Source: Kitasatospora sp. NBC_00458
GTDB taxonomy: Bacteria; Actinomycetota; Actinomycetes; Streptomycetales; Streptomycetaceae
NCBI RefSeq assembly: GCF_036013975.1
Contig: NZ_CP107904.1
Location: forward strand, 6,163,001-6,227,000
Length of the DNA stretch: 64,000 bases
Reading direction: 5' to 3'
Position numbers and translations under genes: made by a program. The notes under the pieces are model-generated. The model ran no database searches. It was given only the letters and a program-made list of their open reading frames with translations, and was not told where the DNA came from. Every line of letters starts with the position of its first letter. The stretch's first letter is position 1. This document shows, piece by piece, positions 1 through 12,252 of this stretch.

Positions 1-2243
<2,243 letters not shown>

Positions 2244-2327
2244 CAGTTGCTCGCGTCCACTGTGTTGTTCTGAAACAACGACCCCCACATCAGGTCACGG
2301 TGTGGGTGCGGTTGACAGTTTCATAGT

Positions 2328-2446
2328 GTTTCGGTGGTCATAGCGTGAGGGAAACGCCCGGTTACATTCCGAACCCGGAAGCTAAGCCTCACAGCGCCGA
2401 TGGTACTGCAGGGGGGACCCTGTGGGAGAGTAGGACGCCGCCGAAC
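2328..2446 (+). rRNA. rrf: 5S ribosomal RNA
   Basis: A 119-nt segment starting GTTTCGGTGGTCATAGCG and ending GACGCCGCCGAAC has the complementary ends and the loop sequences (CGAACCCGGAAGCTAAG) of actinobacterial 5S rRNA. It lies about 85 nt after the 23S gene and directly before the operon terminator. Confidence 0.96.
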
Positions 2447-2456
2447 AATCATTCAC

Positions 2457-2493
2457 AAAGAACCCCCGTCCGGGATCCGGACGGGGGTTCTTT
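2457..2493 (+). terminator. rrn operon terminator
   Basis: A 17-bp perfect stem (AAAGAACCCCCGTCCGG and its complement) encloses the loop GAT at 2474-2476. It sits 10 nt after 5S rRNA and ends in TTT. Confidence 0.92.
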
Positions 2494-2568
2494 GCATTTC
2501 CGGGGGAATTCCCGCCGGCGCTCGGGCGTGCGCCGGGTGTCCACCCCGGGGTTCCGGGGCGGGCCGGG

Positions 2569-3045
2569 CTAGAGCGCGAGCTTGAAGCCGAGGTGGGAGG
2601 CGACGAAGCCGAGCCGCTCGTAGAAGCGGTGCGCGTCGGTGCGGGCGGCGTCCGAGGTGAGCTGGACCAGGTCGGCGTCGAGTTCGCGGGAGCGCTCGAT
2701 CGCCCACTGGATCAGCTCGGTGCCGAGGCCGGTGCCGCGCTCGTCGGCGTGGATGCGGACGGCTTCGATGATGGTGCGGGTCGAACCCTTCCGGGAGAGT
2801 CCGGGGACGACGGTCAGCTGGAGGGTGCCGACGGTCCGGCCGGCGCGTTCGGCGACCACGAGGTGCTGGTGCGGGTCGGCGTCGATGCGGGTGAACGCGG
2901 TGCGGTACGGGGTGAGGTCGTCGGGGCTCTCGCGGGTGGCGCCCAGTGCGTCGTCGGCGAGCATCGCGACGATCGCGGGCAGGTCCTCGGCGGTGGCGCG
3001 CCTGATCGTCAGGTCGGTTCGGGGTTCGGTCGAGAGGTCGCTCAT
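2569..3045 (-). CDS. GNAT family N-acetyltransferase
   Basis: 158-residue single-domain protein of the Gcn5-related acetyltransferase fold, predicted to transfer acetyl from acetyl-CoA to an unknown small molecule or protein. The fold signature is clear: an N-terminal TIRRATAEDLPAIVAM strand-helix, a central IIEAVRIHADERGTGLGTELI segment holding the R/Q-x-x-G-x-G/A acetyl-CoA loop (RGTGLG), and a C-terminal AHRFYERLGF motif. I chose the ATG over a GTG two codons upstream because a TACGCT hexamer ends 6 nt before the ATG and no ribosome-binding site is present, so the mRNA is probably leaderless. It runs opposite to the rrn operon. Substrate unknown. Confidence 0.85.
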   Translation of the reverse strand: MSDLSTEPRTDLTIRRATAEDLPAIVAMLADDALGATRESPDDLTPYRTAFTRIDADPHQHLVVAERAGRTVGTLQLTVVPGLSRKGSTRTIIEAVRIHADERGTGLGTELIQWAIERSRELDADLVQLTSDAARTDAHRFYERLGFVASHLGFKLAL

Positions 3046-3051
3046 GATCAC

Positions 3052-3057
3052 AGCGTA
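3052..3057 (-). promoter_or_regulatory. -10 element of leaderless GNAT gene
   Basis: TACGCT on the minus strand, 6 nt before the ATG at 3045. Confidence 0.5.
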
Positions 3058-3213
3058 GGCGGCGCCCTGGAGGCCCCGTCCACCCGGTCGGTGACCGGTC
3101 GGCGGCCCCGAGTGGCGGGCCCGCGCCCCGCAGGCCCGTGAACGACCCCCGGAGGGCTTCGGAGGGCCGTCGGGGATCCGGTCCCGGGTCGGTCGGTGCC
3201 GGGTGACCTGCCG

Positions 3214-4005
3214 TCACCCGCCGGGCGGGGCGGTGGTGATGACGGCGAGGACGGCGCCGTGCGGGTCGGCGAGCCGGGCGACCCGGCCCACGCCGTGCAC
3301 GTCGGCGGCGGGGGCCCGGACGGTCGCGCCGAGCCGTTCGGCGGTGGCCACCCGGGCGTCGACGTCCGTGACCTCGAAGTACGGGAGCCAGTGCGAGGAG
3401 GTGCCGGCGGCGGTCTGGCCGGGTTCGAGCTGGACGATGCCGCCGTGGGCGTCCGCGGTGCCGCCGCCGGGCGGGGTCAGGACGGTGTAGACGGTGTCGC
3501 CGAGCGGGACGTCCTGCTCCTGCCAGGAGAAGACGGTGCGGTAGAAGGCCTTGGCGGCCTCGGCGTCCACGCTGTGGCACTCCGTCCAGCAGAGGCTGCC
3601 GGGTTCGGTGACGGCGTCCAGGCCGCGGAGGTCGTGCGGCTGCCAGACCGCGAAGTCCGCACCGGTGGGGTCGGTGTAGCCGGCCATCCGGCCGCTGCCG
3701 AGGACGTCGAAGGGGGTGAAGCGGATCCGGCCGCCGGCGGCCTCGACGAGGTCGGTGGTGCGGTCGGCGTCGACGGTGCGGAAGTAGACCGTCCAGGCGG
3801 CGCGGGTCGGTGGGTCGGCGGACGGGCCGAGGGCCGCGACCGTCCGGCCGTCCTGGCGGAAGAAGCCGTAGCGGCCGGCCTCCGGGCCCGCGGAGGCGAA
3901 GGTCCAGTCGAACAGGGCGGTGTAGAAGGCCGCCGAGGCGGTGGTGTCGGGGCTGGTGAGGTCGAGCCAGTCGGGGGTGCCGGGACGGAAGTCGGTGCTG
4001 AGCAT
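3214..4005 (-). CDS. VOC (glyoxalase/bleomycin resistance) family protein, two-domain
   Basis: 263 residues made of two tandem vicinal-oxygen-chelate modules. The first runs from about residue 10 to 125 (GTPDWLDLTSPDTTASAAFY ... GYTDPTGADFAVWQP) and the second from about 140 to 260 (GSLCWTECHSVDAEAAKAFY ... RLADPHGAVLAVI). Each shows the beta-alpha-beta-beta-beta pattern ending in the DP-x-G-A motif. Members are metal-dependent lyases, dioxygenases or antibiotic-binding proteins; the substrate cannot be told here. The ATG is preceded by GAGGAG 9 nt upstream, which fixes the start. It is transcribed away from the helicase gene that begins about 120 nt beyond it. Confidence 0.86.
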   Translation of the reverse strand: MLSTDFRPGTPDWLDLTSPDTTASAAFYTALFDWTFASAGPEAGRYGFFRQDGRTVAALGPSADPPTRAAWTVYFRTVDADRTTDLVEAAGGRIRFTPFDVLGSGRMAGYTDPTGADFAVWQPHDLRGLDAVTEPGSLCWTECHSVDAEAAKAFYRTVFSWQEQDVPLGDTVYTVLTPPGGGTADAHGGIVQLEPGQTAAGTSSHWLPYFEVTDVDARVATAERLGATVRAPAADVHGVGRVARLADPHGAVLAVITTAPPGG

Positions 4006-4128
4006 GGTGCGGCGCTCCTCGGCCGGGCCCCCCTCGGTGCCTCCCAGCCTGGCACCGGGACCCGCGGTGTCGCACCCGGACGGTACGGTGCGTAGCGGAA
4101 GTGGGCCCGGACGGTGAAGGAGGCCTCG

Positions 4129-6372
4129 GTGGCCAGGCAGACGCGGACCGGCACCGGGGAGGCGGCGGTGCCGCGCCAGCTCGCCGAGGTCGAGGGCGTG
4201 CTGGAGCGGATCACGTACGCCAACGAGGAGACCGGCTACACGGTGGCGCGGGTCGACACCGGGCGGGGCGCGAACGACCTGCTGACGGTGGTGGGCGCAC
4301 TGCTCGGCGCGCAGCCGGGGGAGTCGCTGCGGCTGCACGGCCGGTGGGGGTCGCACCCGCAGTACGGGCGGCAGTTCGTCGTGGAGAACTACACGACGGT
4401 GCTGCCCGCCACGGTGCAGGGGATCCAGCGGTACCTGGGGTCGGGGCTGATCAAGGGGATCGGGCCGCGGTTCGCGGAGCGGATCGTGGAGCGGTTCGGG
4501 GTGGACACCCTGGACGTGATCGAGCAGGAGCCGGGCCGTCTGATCGAGGTGCCGGGGCTCGGGCCGAAGCGGACGAAGAAGATCGCGGCCGCCTGGGAGG
4601 AGCAGAAGTCCATCAAGGAGGTGATGGTCTTCCTGCAGGGCGTGGGCGTCTCGACCTCGCTGGCCGTGCGGATCTTCAAGCAGTACGGGGACGGCTCGAT
4701 CGGGGTGGTGAAGAACGAGCCGTACCGGCTGGCGTCGGACGTCTGGGGCATCGGCTTCCTCACCGCGGACCGGATCGCCCAGGCGGTGGGCATCCCGCAC
4801 GACAGCCCGGAGCGGGTGAAGGCGGGGCTGCAGTACGCGCTGTCGCAGAGCAGCGACCAGGGGCACTGCTACCTGCCGGAGGAGCGGCTGATCGCGGACG
4901 GCGTGAAGCTGCTCCAGGTGGACGTGGGGCTGGTGATCGACTGCCTGGCGGAGCTGGTGGCGGCCGAGGGGGTGGTGCGCGAGCAGGTGCCGGGTGAGGG
5001 CGGCGAGCCGATCACGGCGGTGTACCTGGTGCCGTTCCACCGGGCGGAGATCTCGCTGGCCAACCAGCTGCTGCGGCTGCTGCGGTCGGAGACGGACCGG
5101 ATGCCGTGGTTCGGTGCGGTGGACTGGCCGGCGGCGCTCGACTGGCTGGCGAAGCGCACGGGGGCGGAGCTGGCGCCCGAGCAGGAGCAGTCGGTGCGGC
5201 TGGCCCTGACCGAGAAGGTCGCGGTGCTGACCGGCGGCCCGGGCTGCGGCAAGTCGTTCACGGTGAAGTCGATCGTGACGCTGGCGCTGGCGAAGCGGGC
5301 CAAGGTGGTGCTGGCGGCGCCGACCGGGCGGGCGGCGAAGCGGCTGGCGGAGCTGACCGGGGTGGAGGCCTCGACGGTGCACCGGCTGCTGGAGCTGAAG
5401 CCGGGCGGGGACGCCGCGTACGACCGGGACCGGCCGCTGGACGCCGACCTGGTGGTGGTGGACGAGGCGTCGATGCTGGACCTGATCCTGGCGAACAAGC
5501 TGGTCAAGGCGGTGGCGCCGGGGGCGCACCTGCTGTTCGTGGGGGACGTCGACCAGTTGCCCTCGGTGGGGGCCGGCGAGGTGCTGCGGGACCTGCTGGC
5601 GGAGGGCGGGCCGATCCCCTCGGTGCGGCTGACCCGGATCTTCCGGCAGGCGCAGCAGTCCGGGGTGGTGACCAACGCGCACCGGATCAACGAGGGCCTG
5701 CCGCCGCTGACCGACGGCCTGCCGGACTTCTTCCTGTTCGTGGAGGACGACGCCGAGGCGGCGGCGGGGCTGACGGTGGACGTGGTGGCGCGGCGGATCC
5801 CGCAGCGGTTCGGCTACGACGCCCGGCGGGACGTCCAGGTGCTGGCGCCGATGCACCGGGGGCCGGCGGGGGCGGGGAACCTCAACACCCTGCTCCAGGC
5901 CGCGGTGACGCCGGCCCGGGAGGGTCTGGCGGAGCGGCGGTTCGGCGGGCGGACGTTCCGGGTGGGGGACAAGGTGACGCAGATCCGCAACAACTACGAC
6001 AAGGGGCGGAACGGGGTCTTCAACGGCACAGTGGGAGTCGTGACGGCGCTCAGCGCGGACGACCAGCGGTTGACGGTGCTCACCGACGAGGACGAGGAGG
6101 TGCCGTACGACTTCGACGAGTTGGACGAGCTGGCGCACGCGTACGCGGTGACGATCCACCGTTCGCAGGGGAGCGAGTACCCGGTGGTGGTGATTCCGGT
6201 CACCACGTCCGCGTGGACGATGCTGCAGCGGAATCTGCTCTACACCGCCGTGACCAGGGCGCGGAAACTCGTTGTGCTGGTCGGGTCACGGAAGGCGATC
6301 GCGCAGGCGGTTCGCAACGTCAGCGCAGGTAGGAGGCATGCCGCGCTGGATCACCGGCTGGCGGCTGGATGA
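4129..6372 (+). CDS. recD2: RecD2-type (YrrC-like) ATP-dependent DNA helicase
   Basis: 747-residue superfamily 1B helicase, predicted to unwind DNA with 5'-3' polarity and to act in DNA repair independently of RecBC. The N-terminus carries the RecD2-specific OB-like region and helix-hairpin-helix repeats (GLIKGIGPRFAERIV, LIEVPGLGPKRTKKI). The motor follows: Walker A GGPGCGKS near residues 369-376, Walker B VVVDEASMLD near 441-450, GDVDQLPSVGAGEVL (motif III), RIFRQ, and the C-terminal YAVTIHRSQGSEYP with LLYTAVTRAR. Start choice: an in-frame GTG at 4114 overlaps the AAGGAGG at 4117-4123, which is spaced 5 nt from the GTG at 4129, so 4129 is the better start. It is followed by citrate synthase behind its own promoter and operator. 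Confidence 0.92.
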   Translation: MARQTRTGTGEAAVPRQLAEVEGVLERITYANEETGYTVARVDTGRGANDLLTVVGALLGAQPGESLRLHGRWGSHPQYGRQFVVENYTTVLPATVQGIQRYLGSGLIKGIGPRFAERIVERFGVDTLDVIEQEPGRLIEVPGLGPKRTKKIAAAWEEQKSIKEVMVFLQGVGVSTSLAVRIFKQYGDGSIGVVKNEPYRLASDVWGIGFLTADRIAQAVGIPHDSPERVKAGLQYALSQSSDQGHCYLPEERLIADGVKLLQVDVGLVIDCLAELVAAEGVVREQVPGEGGEPITAVYLVPFHRAEISLANQLLRLLRSETDRMPWFGAVDWPAALDWLAKRTGAELAPEQEQSVRLALTEKVAVLTGGPGCGKSFTVKSIVTLALAKRAKVVLAAPTGRAAKRLAELTGVEASTVHRLLELKPGGDAAYDRDRPLDADLVVVDEASMLDLILANKLVKAVAPGAHLLFVGDVDQLPSVGAGEVLRDLLAEGGPIPSVRLTRIFRQAQQSGVVTNAHRINEGLPPLTDGLPDFFLFVEDDAEAAAGLTVDVVARRIPQRFGYDARRDVQVLAPMHRGPAGAGNLNTLLQAAVTPAREGLAERRFGGRTFRVGDKVTQIRNNYDKGRNGVFNGTVGVVTALSADDQRLTVLTDEDEEVPYDFDELDELAHAYAVTIHRSQGSEYPVVVIPVTTSAWTMLQRNLLYTAVTRARKLVVLVGSRKAIAQAVRNVSAGRRHAALDHRLAAG

Positions 6373-6400
6373 TTCTCCAAGGGATGGTTGCCTCTATTGT

Positions 6401-6418
6401 TCTCTTGACGTGAAGAGA
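6401..6418. promoter_or_regulatory. Palindromic operator upstream of citrate synthase
   Basis: TCTCTTGACGTGAAGAGA is an 18-bp inverted repeat, perfect except for one mismatched pair. A TATTGT hexamer at 6395-6400 directly abuts it and could be the -10 element, in which case a bound protein would cover the transcription start. CTTGA-centred palindromes of this kind occur upstream of TCA-cycle genes in streptomycetes. The MarR-family TamR is the candidate I would test first; that assignment is inference. Confidence 0.6.
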
Positions 6419-6486
6419 TTTACGGCAGAGCCTGGGGTGGTGCCGATCTTGTCCGGTTCGTACCGGCTGCGGCGGCAGGTTTTGTA

Positions 6487-6511
6487 GGGGCGGGCCCTTT
6501 CGGGCCACCCC
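6487..6511 (+). other. Hairpin in the citrate synthase 5' leader
   Basis: GGGG-CG-GGCCC-TTTC-GGGCC-A-CCCC folds into a two-part stem with a TTTC loop about 85 nt before the citA start. It has no T-tract. It could be a weak attenuator, an mRNA stabiliser or incidental. Confidence 0.35.
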
Positions 6512-6596
6512 GGGTGCGCGGCTGTCCGCCGGATGGGGGATGGTAGAGACAGTCAGGGCACCTTGGAAGAGGATTCATTTCGTCGGTGAGGAAGAC

Positions 6597-7886
6597 GTGA
6601 GCGACAACTCGGTAGTACTGCGGTACCAGGACGGCGAGTACGAGTACCCCGTCGTCGAGAGCACTGCGGGCAACGCCGGCTTCGACATCTCGAAGCTGCT
6701 CCCGCAGACCGGCCTGGTCACCCTGGACAACGGTTTCGGCAACACCGCCGCCTACAAGTCCGCGATCACCTTCGTGGACGGCGACAACGGCATCCTGCGG
6801 TACCGCGGTTACCCGATCGAGCAGCTCGCCGCCAAGGGCGACTTCATCGAGACCGCCTACCTGCTGATCAACGGCGAGCTGCCGGACGCCGACCAGCTGG
6901 CGGAGTTCAACCGCGAGATCACCCAGCACACCCTGCTGCACGAGGACGTCAAGCGCTTCTTCCAGGGCTTCCCGCGGGACGCCCACCCGATGGCGATGCT
7001 GTCCTCGGTGGTCGGCGCGCTGTCCACCTTCTACCAGGACAGCCACAACCCGTTCGACGCGGCCCAGCGCCACCTGTCGACGGTCCGCCTGCTGGCGAAG
7101 CTCCCGACCATCGCGGCCTACGCGTACAAGAAGTCGGTCGGCCAGCCGTTCGTCTACCCGCGCAACGACCTGAGCTACGTCGAGAACTTCCTGCGGATGA
7201 CGTTCGCCGTCCCCGCCGAGGACTACGAGCTCAACCCGGTCATCGTCAACGCGCTGGACAAGCTGCTGATCCTGCACGCGGACCACGAGCAGAACTGCTC
7301 GACCTCCACGGTCCGCCTGGTGGGCTCCAGCCACGCCAACCAGTTCGCGTCCATCTCGGCCGGCATCTCGGCGCTCTGGGGCCCGCTGCACGGTGGAGCC
7401 AACCAGGCCGTGCTGGAGATGCTGGAGAGCATCCAGCAGGACGGCGGCGACGTCGACGCCTTCATCGCGAAGGTCAAGAACCGCGAGGCCGGCGTCAAGC
7501 TGATGGGCTTCGGCCACCGCGTGTACAAGGCCTTCGACCCGCGCGCCGCGCAGGTGAAGCTGCTCGCCCACGAGGTGCTCGGCCAGCTCGGCAAGTCCGA
7601 CGAGCTGCTCGACATCGCCCTCAAGCTGGAGGAGCACGCGCTCAAGGACGACTTCTTCGTCTCGCGCAAGCTCTACCCGAACGTGGACTTCTACACCGGC
7701 CTGATCTACCGCGCCATGGGCTTCCCGACCAGCATGTTCACCGTGCTGTTCGCGCTCGGCCGGCTGCCGGGCTGGATCGCCCACTGGCACGAGATGATCA
7801 ACGACCCGACCAGCCGCATCGGCCGTCCGCGCCAGATCTACACCGGCGTGGAGATCCGCGACTACGTGGAGCTCGACGCCCGCTGA
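6597..7886 (+). CDS. citA: Citrate synthase (type II)
   Basis: 429 residues, the usual length. It condenses oxaloacetate with acetyl-CoA to citrate at the entry of the TCA cycle in the cytosol. The N-terminal region (VVLRYQDGEYEYPVVEST) and FVDGDNGILRYRGYPIEQLA are typical of type II enzymes. All three catalytic elements are present: LILHADHEQNCSTSTVR (His near residue 229), GPLHGGANQAV (His near 265) and HRVYKAFDPRA (Asp near 315). The GTG at 6597 is preceded by GAGGAA and begins MSDNSVV as in relatives; a longer in-frame ATG at 6540 lacks a ribosome-binding site. Regulation probably involves the palindrome at 6401-6418. A strong terminator follows. Confidence 0.97.
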   Translation: MSDNSVVLRYQDGEYEYPVVESTAGNAGFDISKLLPQTGLVTLDNGFGNTAAYKSAITFVDGDNGILRYRGYPIEQLAAKGDFIETAYLLINGELPDADQLAEFNREITQHTLLHEDVKRFFQGFPRDAHPMAMLSSVVGALSTFYQDSHNPFDAAQRHLSTVRLLAKLPTIAAYAYKKSVGQPFVYPRNDLSYVENFLRMTFAVPAEDYELNPVIVNALDKLLILHADHEQNCSTSTVRLVGSSHANQFASISAGISALWGPLHGGANQAVLEMLESIQQDGGDVDAFIAKVKNREAGVKLMGFGHRVYKAFDPRAAQVKLLAHEVLGQLGKSDELLDIALKLEEHALKDDFFVSRKLYPNVDFYTGLIYRAMGFPTSMFTVLFALGRLPGWIAHWHEMINDPTSRIGRPRQIYTGVEIRDYVELDAR

Positions 7887-7933
7887 CGGGCTCACCCCCG
7901 AGACGCCGACGCGCGCCCCTGACACCGGTGCCA

Positions 7934-7968
7934 CGAGGGCCCGGCCGCATTCCGCGGCCGGGCCCTCG
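7934..7968 (+). terminator. Citrate synthase terminator
   Basis: A 15-bp perfect stem (CGAGGGCCCGGCCGC and complement) with loop ATTCC, about 47 nt after the citA stop. Confidence 0.85.
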
Positions 7969-8450
7969 CACGTGCCCCCCGCGGGCGCCGGAGCGGGCGC
8001 GGAGGACCTGGACGTACAGCGCACGACTCCGGGGCGGCCGCAGCCCGGGACGGCCGCTCAAAGCGTCCCTGACCCCGCCACACCCCGGCGCCGTGCGCGA
8101 AGGCCGCCAACAGTCGGCGACCGACCCGGGGCCCGCCGGAGCCCCGTCGGCGGCAGTGGAGGCGGCGCGGTGACGTGATGCCGTTCGCCACGTCTCCGCC
8201 CACCGGAAAAACTGCCGCACTACCAACCTAAGACGTATCAGGGTGTGAGAAGTTACGCCCGGGGGGTGTGAGCTGCCTCTCGCCACGCTCCGTGTGCACG
8301 CGGTGCCCCGCCCATACCACACCTTCCGGCGGCGGCGACGTCACCCTCCCCGCAGCGACGGCAACCGAGCGTGATAGGAATCGTGGCATTCCGGTACGGA
8401 CCGTCCCGCACCTTGCAGCGTGGCGGCGGAGCTGGGGAGGGAGTGCGCAG
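7969..8450. other. Intergenic stretch without a supported gene
   Basis: About 480 bases between the citA terminator and the SDR start. Several open frames exist but none has family-like sequence or a ribosome-binding site. The stretch 8200-8265 is less GC-rich than its surroundings and may hold promoter elements. GGAGG near 8437 serves the SDR gene. Confidence 0.5.
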
Positions 8451-9170
8451 ATGACCAGGAACGTCGTTGTCACCGGCGGTGGCACGGGAATCGGGTACGA
8501 GGTGGCGCGGCGGTTCGCCGAGGCCGGCGAGAAGGTCGTGATCGTCGGCCGCCGCCGAGCGGTGCTGGAGCAGGCCGCCGCCGCCCTCGGGCCGAACGTC
8601 ACCCCGCTGGTCTGCGACCTCGCCGACCCGGACGCCGTCGAGGCCGCGCTCGCCGAACTGCCGGAGCGGATCGACGTGCTGGTGAACAACGCCGGCAGCC
8701 GGGAGACCGTGATCGGTGCCGGTCCGCACGCCCTGCTGGCCCGCTGGCGCGGCGACTTCGAGCGGAACGTGCTGACCGTGGTGCTGCTCACCGAGTCGAT
8801 CCGGGACCGGCTCGCCCCGGGCTCCGGCCGGGTGGTCACCATCAGCTCCATCGCCGCGCTGCGCGGCGCCGGCTCGTACGGGGCCGCCAAGGCCTCGCTG
8901 CACGCCTGGAACAACTTCCTGGCCGCCCAGCTCGGGACCTCGGGCATCACCGCCAACATCGTCGCCCCGGGGACGGTCGCGGGCACCGAGTTCTTCGGCC
9001 CGCGGCTGGACGAGGCGGAGGTGTCCCGGCGGGCGGCCCGGACGCTGCTCGGCCGGATCGGGGAGACCGGGGAGGTCGCCGCGGCGGTCCACTTCCTGGC
9101 CTCCGAGGAGGCCGGGTTCATCACCGGCGAGATCCTGCACTGCAACGGCGGCGAGCTGCTCGGCCGCTGA
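8451..9170 (+). CDS. Short-chain dehydrogenase/reductase (SDR)
   Basis: 239-residue classical SDR, an NAD(P)-dependent oxidoreductase with a Rossmann fold. Visible elements: the cofactor loop TGGGTGIG (residues 8-15), the Asp-containing CDLADPD strand, NNAG (about 79-82), the catalytic Ser in TISSIAAL, and Tyr/Lys in SYGAAKAS. GRRRA after the second strand points to NADP(H) preference. The C-terminus ends with FITGEILHCNGGELLGR, the usual SDR tail. ATG is preceded by GGAGG. The substrate cannot be inferred; the gene stands alone, convergent to copA across a long palindrome. Confidence 0.9.
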   Translation: MTRNVVVTGGGTGIGYEVARRFAEAGEKVVIVGRRRAVLEQAAAALGPNVTPLVCDLADPDAVEAALAELPERIDVLVNNAGSRETVIGAGPHALLARWRGDFERNVLTVVLLTESIRDRLAPGSGRVVTISSIAALRGAGSYGAAKASLHAWNNFLAAQLGTSGITANIVAPGTVAGTEFFGPRLDEAEVSRRAARTLLGRIGETGEVAAAVHFLASEEAGFITGEILHCNGGELLGR

Positions 9171-9254
9171 GCGCGCCGGCGGCGGTGCCGCCCACGGCGC
9201 CCCGGGCGGCGGTGTGCGCCGGCCGCGCCGGGGCCGCCGGGCCGGGGCCGGAGA

Positions 9255-9300
9255 CGCCCGGGGCCCGTACCGCATGCGCATGCGGTACGGGCCCCGGGCG
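9255..9300. terminator. 46-nt perfect palindrome, bidirectional terminator
   Basis: Two 23-nt arms (first arm 9255-9277, second 9278-9300) are perfect reverse complements with no spacer; the centre is CATGCGCATG. It lies between the convergent SDR and copA genes, so either transcript would fold it into a very stable hairpin. Confidence 0.85.
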
Positions 9301-9318
9301 TTCGGTTCCCCGGGCCGC

Positions 9319-11637
<2,319 letters not shown>

Positions 11638-11710
11638 GTGCTGATCAGCTCCTTGGGGAGGAGCGCGGCGGGGGAAGGGGGGTCTCCCGGCCCCGCCGCG
11701 CGGCGGGGGC

Positions 11711-11929
11711 TCAGACGGACCGGCCGACCAGCTCGTAACCGGCCTCGTCGACGGCGGCGCGCACCAGCTCGTCGTCCAGCGGGGCCGCGGCGGACACGGT
11801 GACGGTGCCGGCCTTGGCGTCGGCGGACACCTCGGTCACGCCGGTCAGTGCCGAGAGCTCCTTGCTGACCGAGTTCTCGCAGTGGCCGCAGCTCATGCCG
11901 GTCACGGAGTAGGTGATGGTGCTGGACAT
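11711..11929 (-). CDS. copZ: Copper chaperone CopZ (heavy-metal-associated domain)
   Basis: 72-residue single HMA domain with the metal-binding motif GMSCGHC near residues 10-16 and the usual ferredoxin-like pattern (VSADAKAGTVTV, AVDEAGYEL). It carries Cu(I) to the CopA pump. The ATG at 11929 has GGAGG 6 nt upstream; longer in-frame starts lack one and would run through the operator. First gene of the copZ-copA unit. Confidence 0.93.
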   Translation of the reverse strand: MSSTITYSVTGMSCGHCENSVSKELSALTGVTEVSADAKAGTVTVSAAAPLDDELVRAAVDEAGYELVGRSV

Positions 11930-11995
11930 TCGGGGCCTCCGAAGAGTTCGGTACGGCCGCGAGCGTACGCCCGGGCCCTGCTTCTGATGACACCG

Positions 11996-12010
11996 TACCC
12001 TCGGGGGGTA
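11996..12010 (-). promoter_or_regulatory. CsoR-type copper operator
   Basis: TACCC-TCGGG-GGGTA is a G/C-tract inverted repeat flanked by A/T, the form bound by CsoR-family copper sensors. It lies about 65 nt before the copZ start. Another inverted repeat, CCGTAGGGATACGG, begins at 12013. The assignment rests on motif shape and gene context; no csoR gene is in the window. Confidence 0.6.
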
Positions 12011-12192
12011 TTCCGTAGGGATACGGATGATGTGGTGTGGATCGCATTCCGGATCTTCCCCGGAGCGCGGCCCGAGAGCAGAGCGTAGGCGTCCGGACAC
12101 GCTGCGCCCGAATCCGCGCCGTGACGTGGGCGGATTCGAGCGCGACGGGGCCGGTCGTTCGAACGGGGTGGCGGTGGCCGGTGGGGCCGGGT

Positions 12193-12252
12193 CTCCTCGG
12201 GGCGGGGCTTCTCAGGCCGGGGCTCCTCGGGGCGGGGCTTCTCAGGCCGGGG
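12193..12252. repeat. 30-bp perfect tandem repeat, two copies
   Basis: The unit begins CTCCTCGGGG and ends AGGCCGGGG; copies at 12193-12222 and 12223-12252 are identical. The second copy spans the stop codon of the PrsW-like gene, so the repeat duplicates its 3' end. It looks like recent slippage. Confidence 0.9.

Noticed and set aside
3214..6159. A 981-codon minus-strand frame covering the helicase gene and the VOC gene
   Set aside because: Only its last 263 codons, from the ATG at 4005, are a real protein. The rest is the GC-rich antisense shadow of the helicase.
7892..8320. Possible small genes between citA and the SDR gene
   Set aside because: No ribosome-binding site, no leaderless signal and no recognisable sequence; part of it overlaps the citA terminator.
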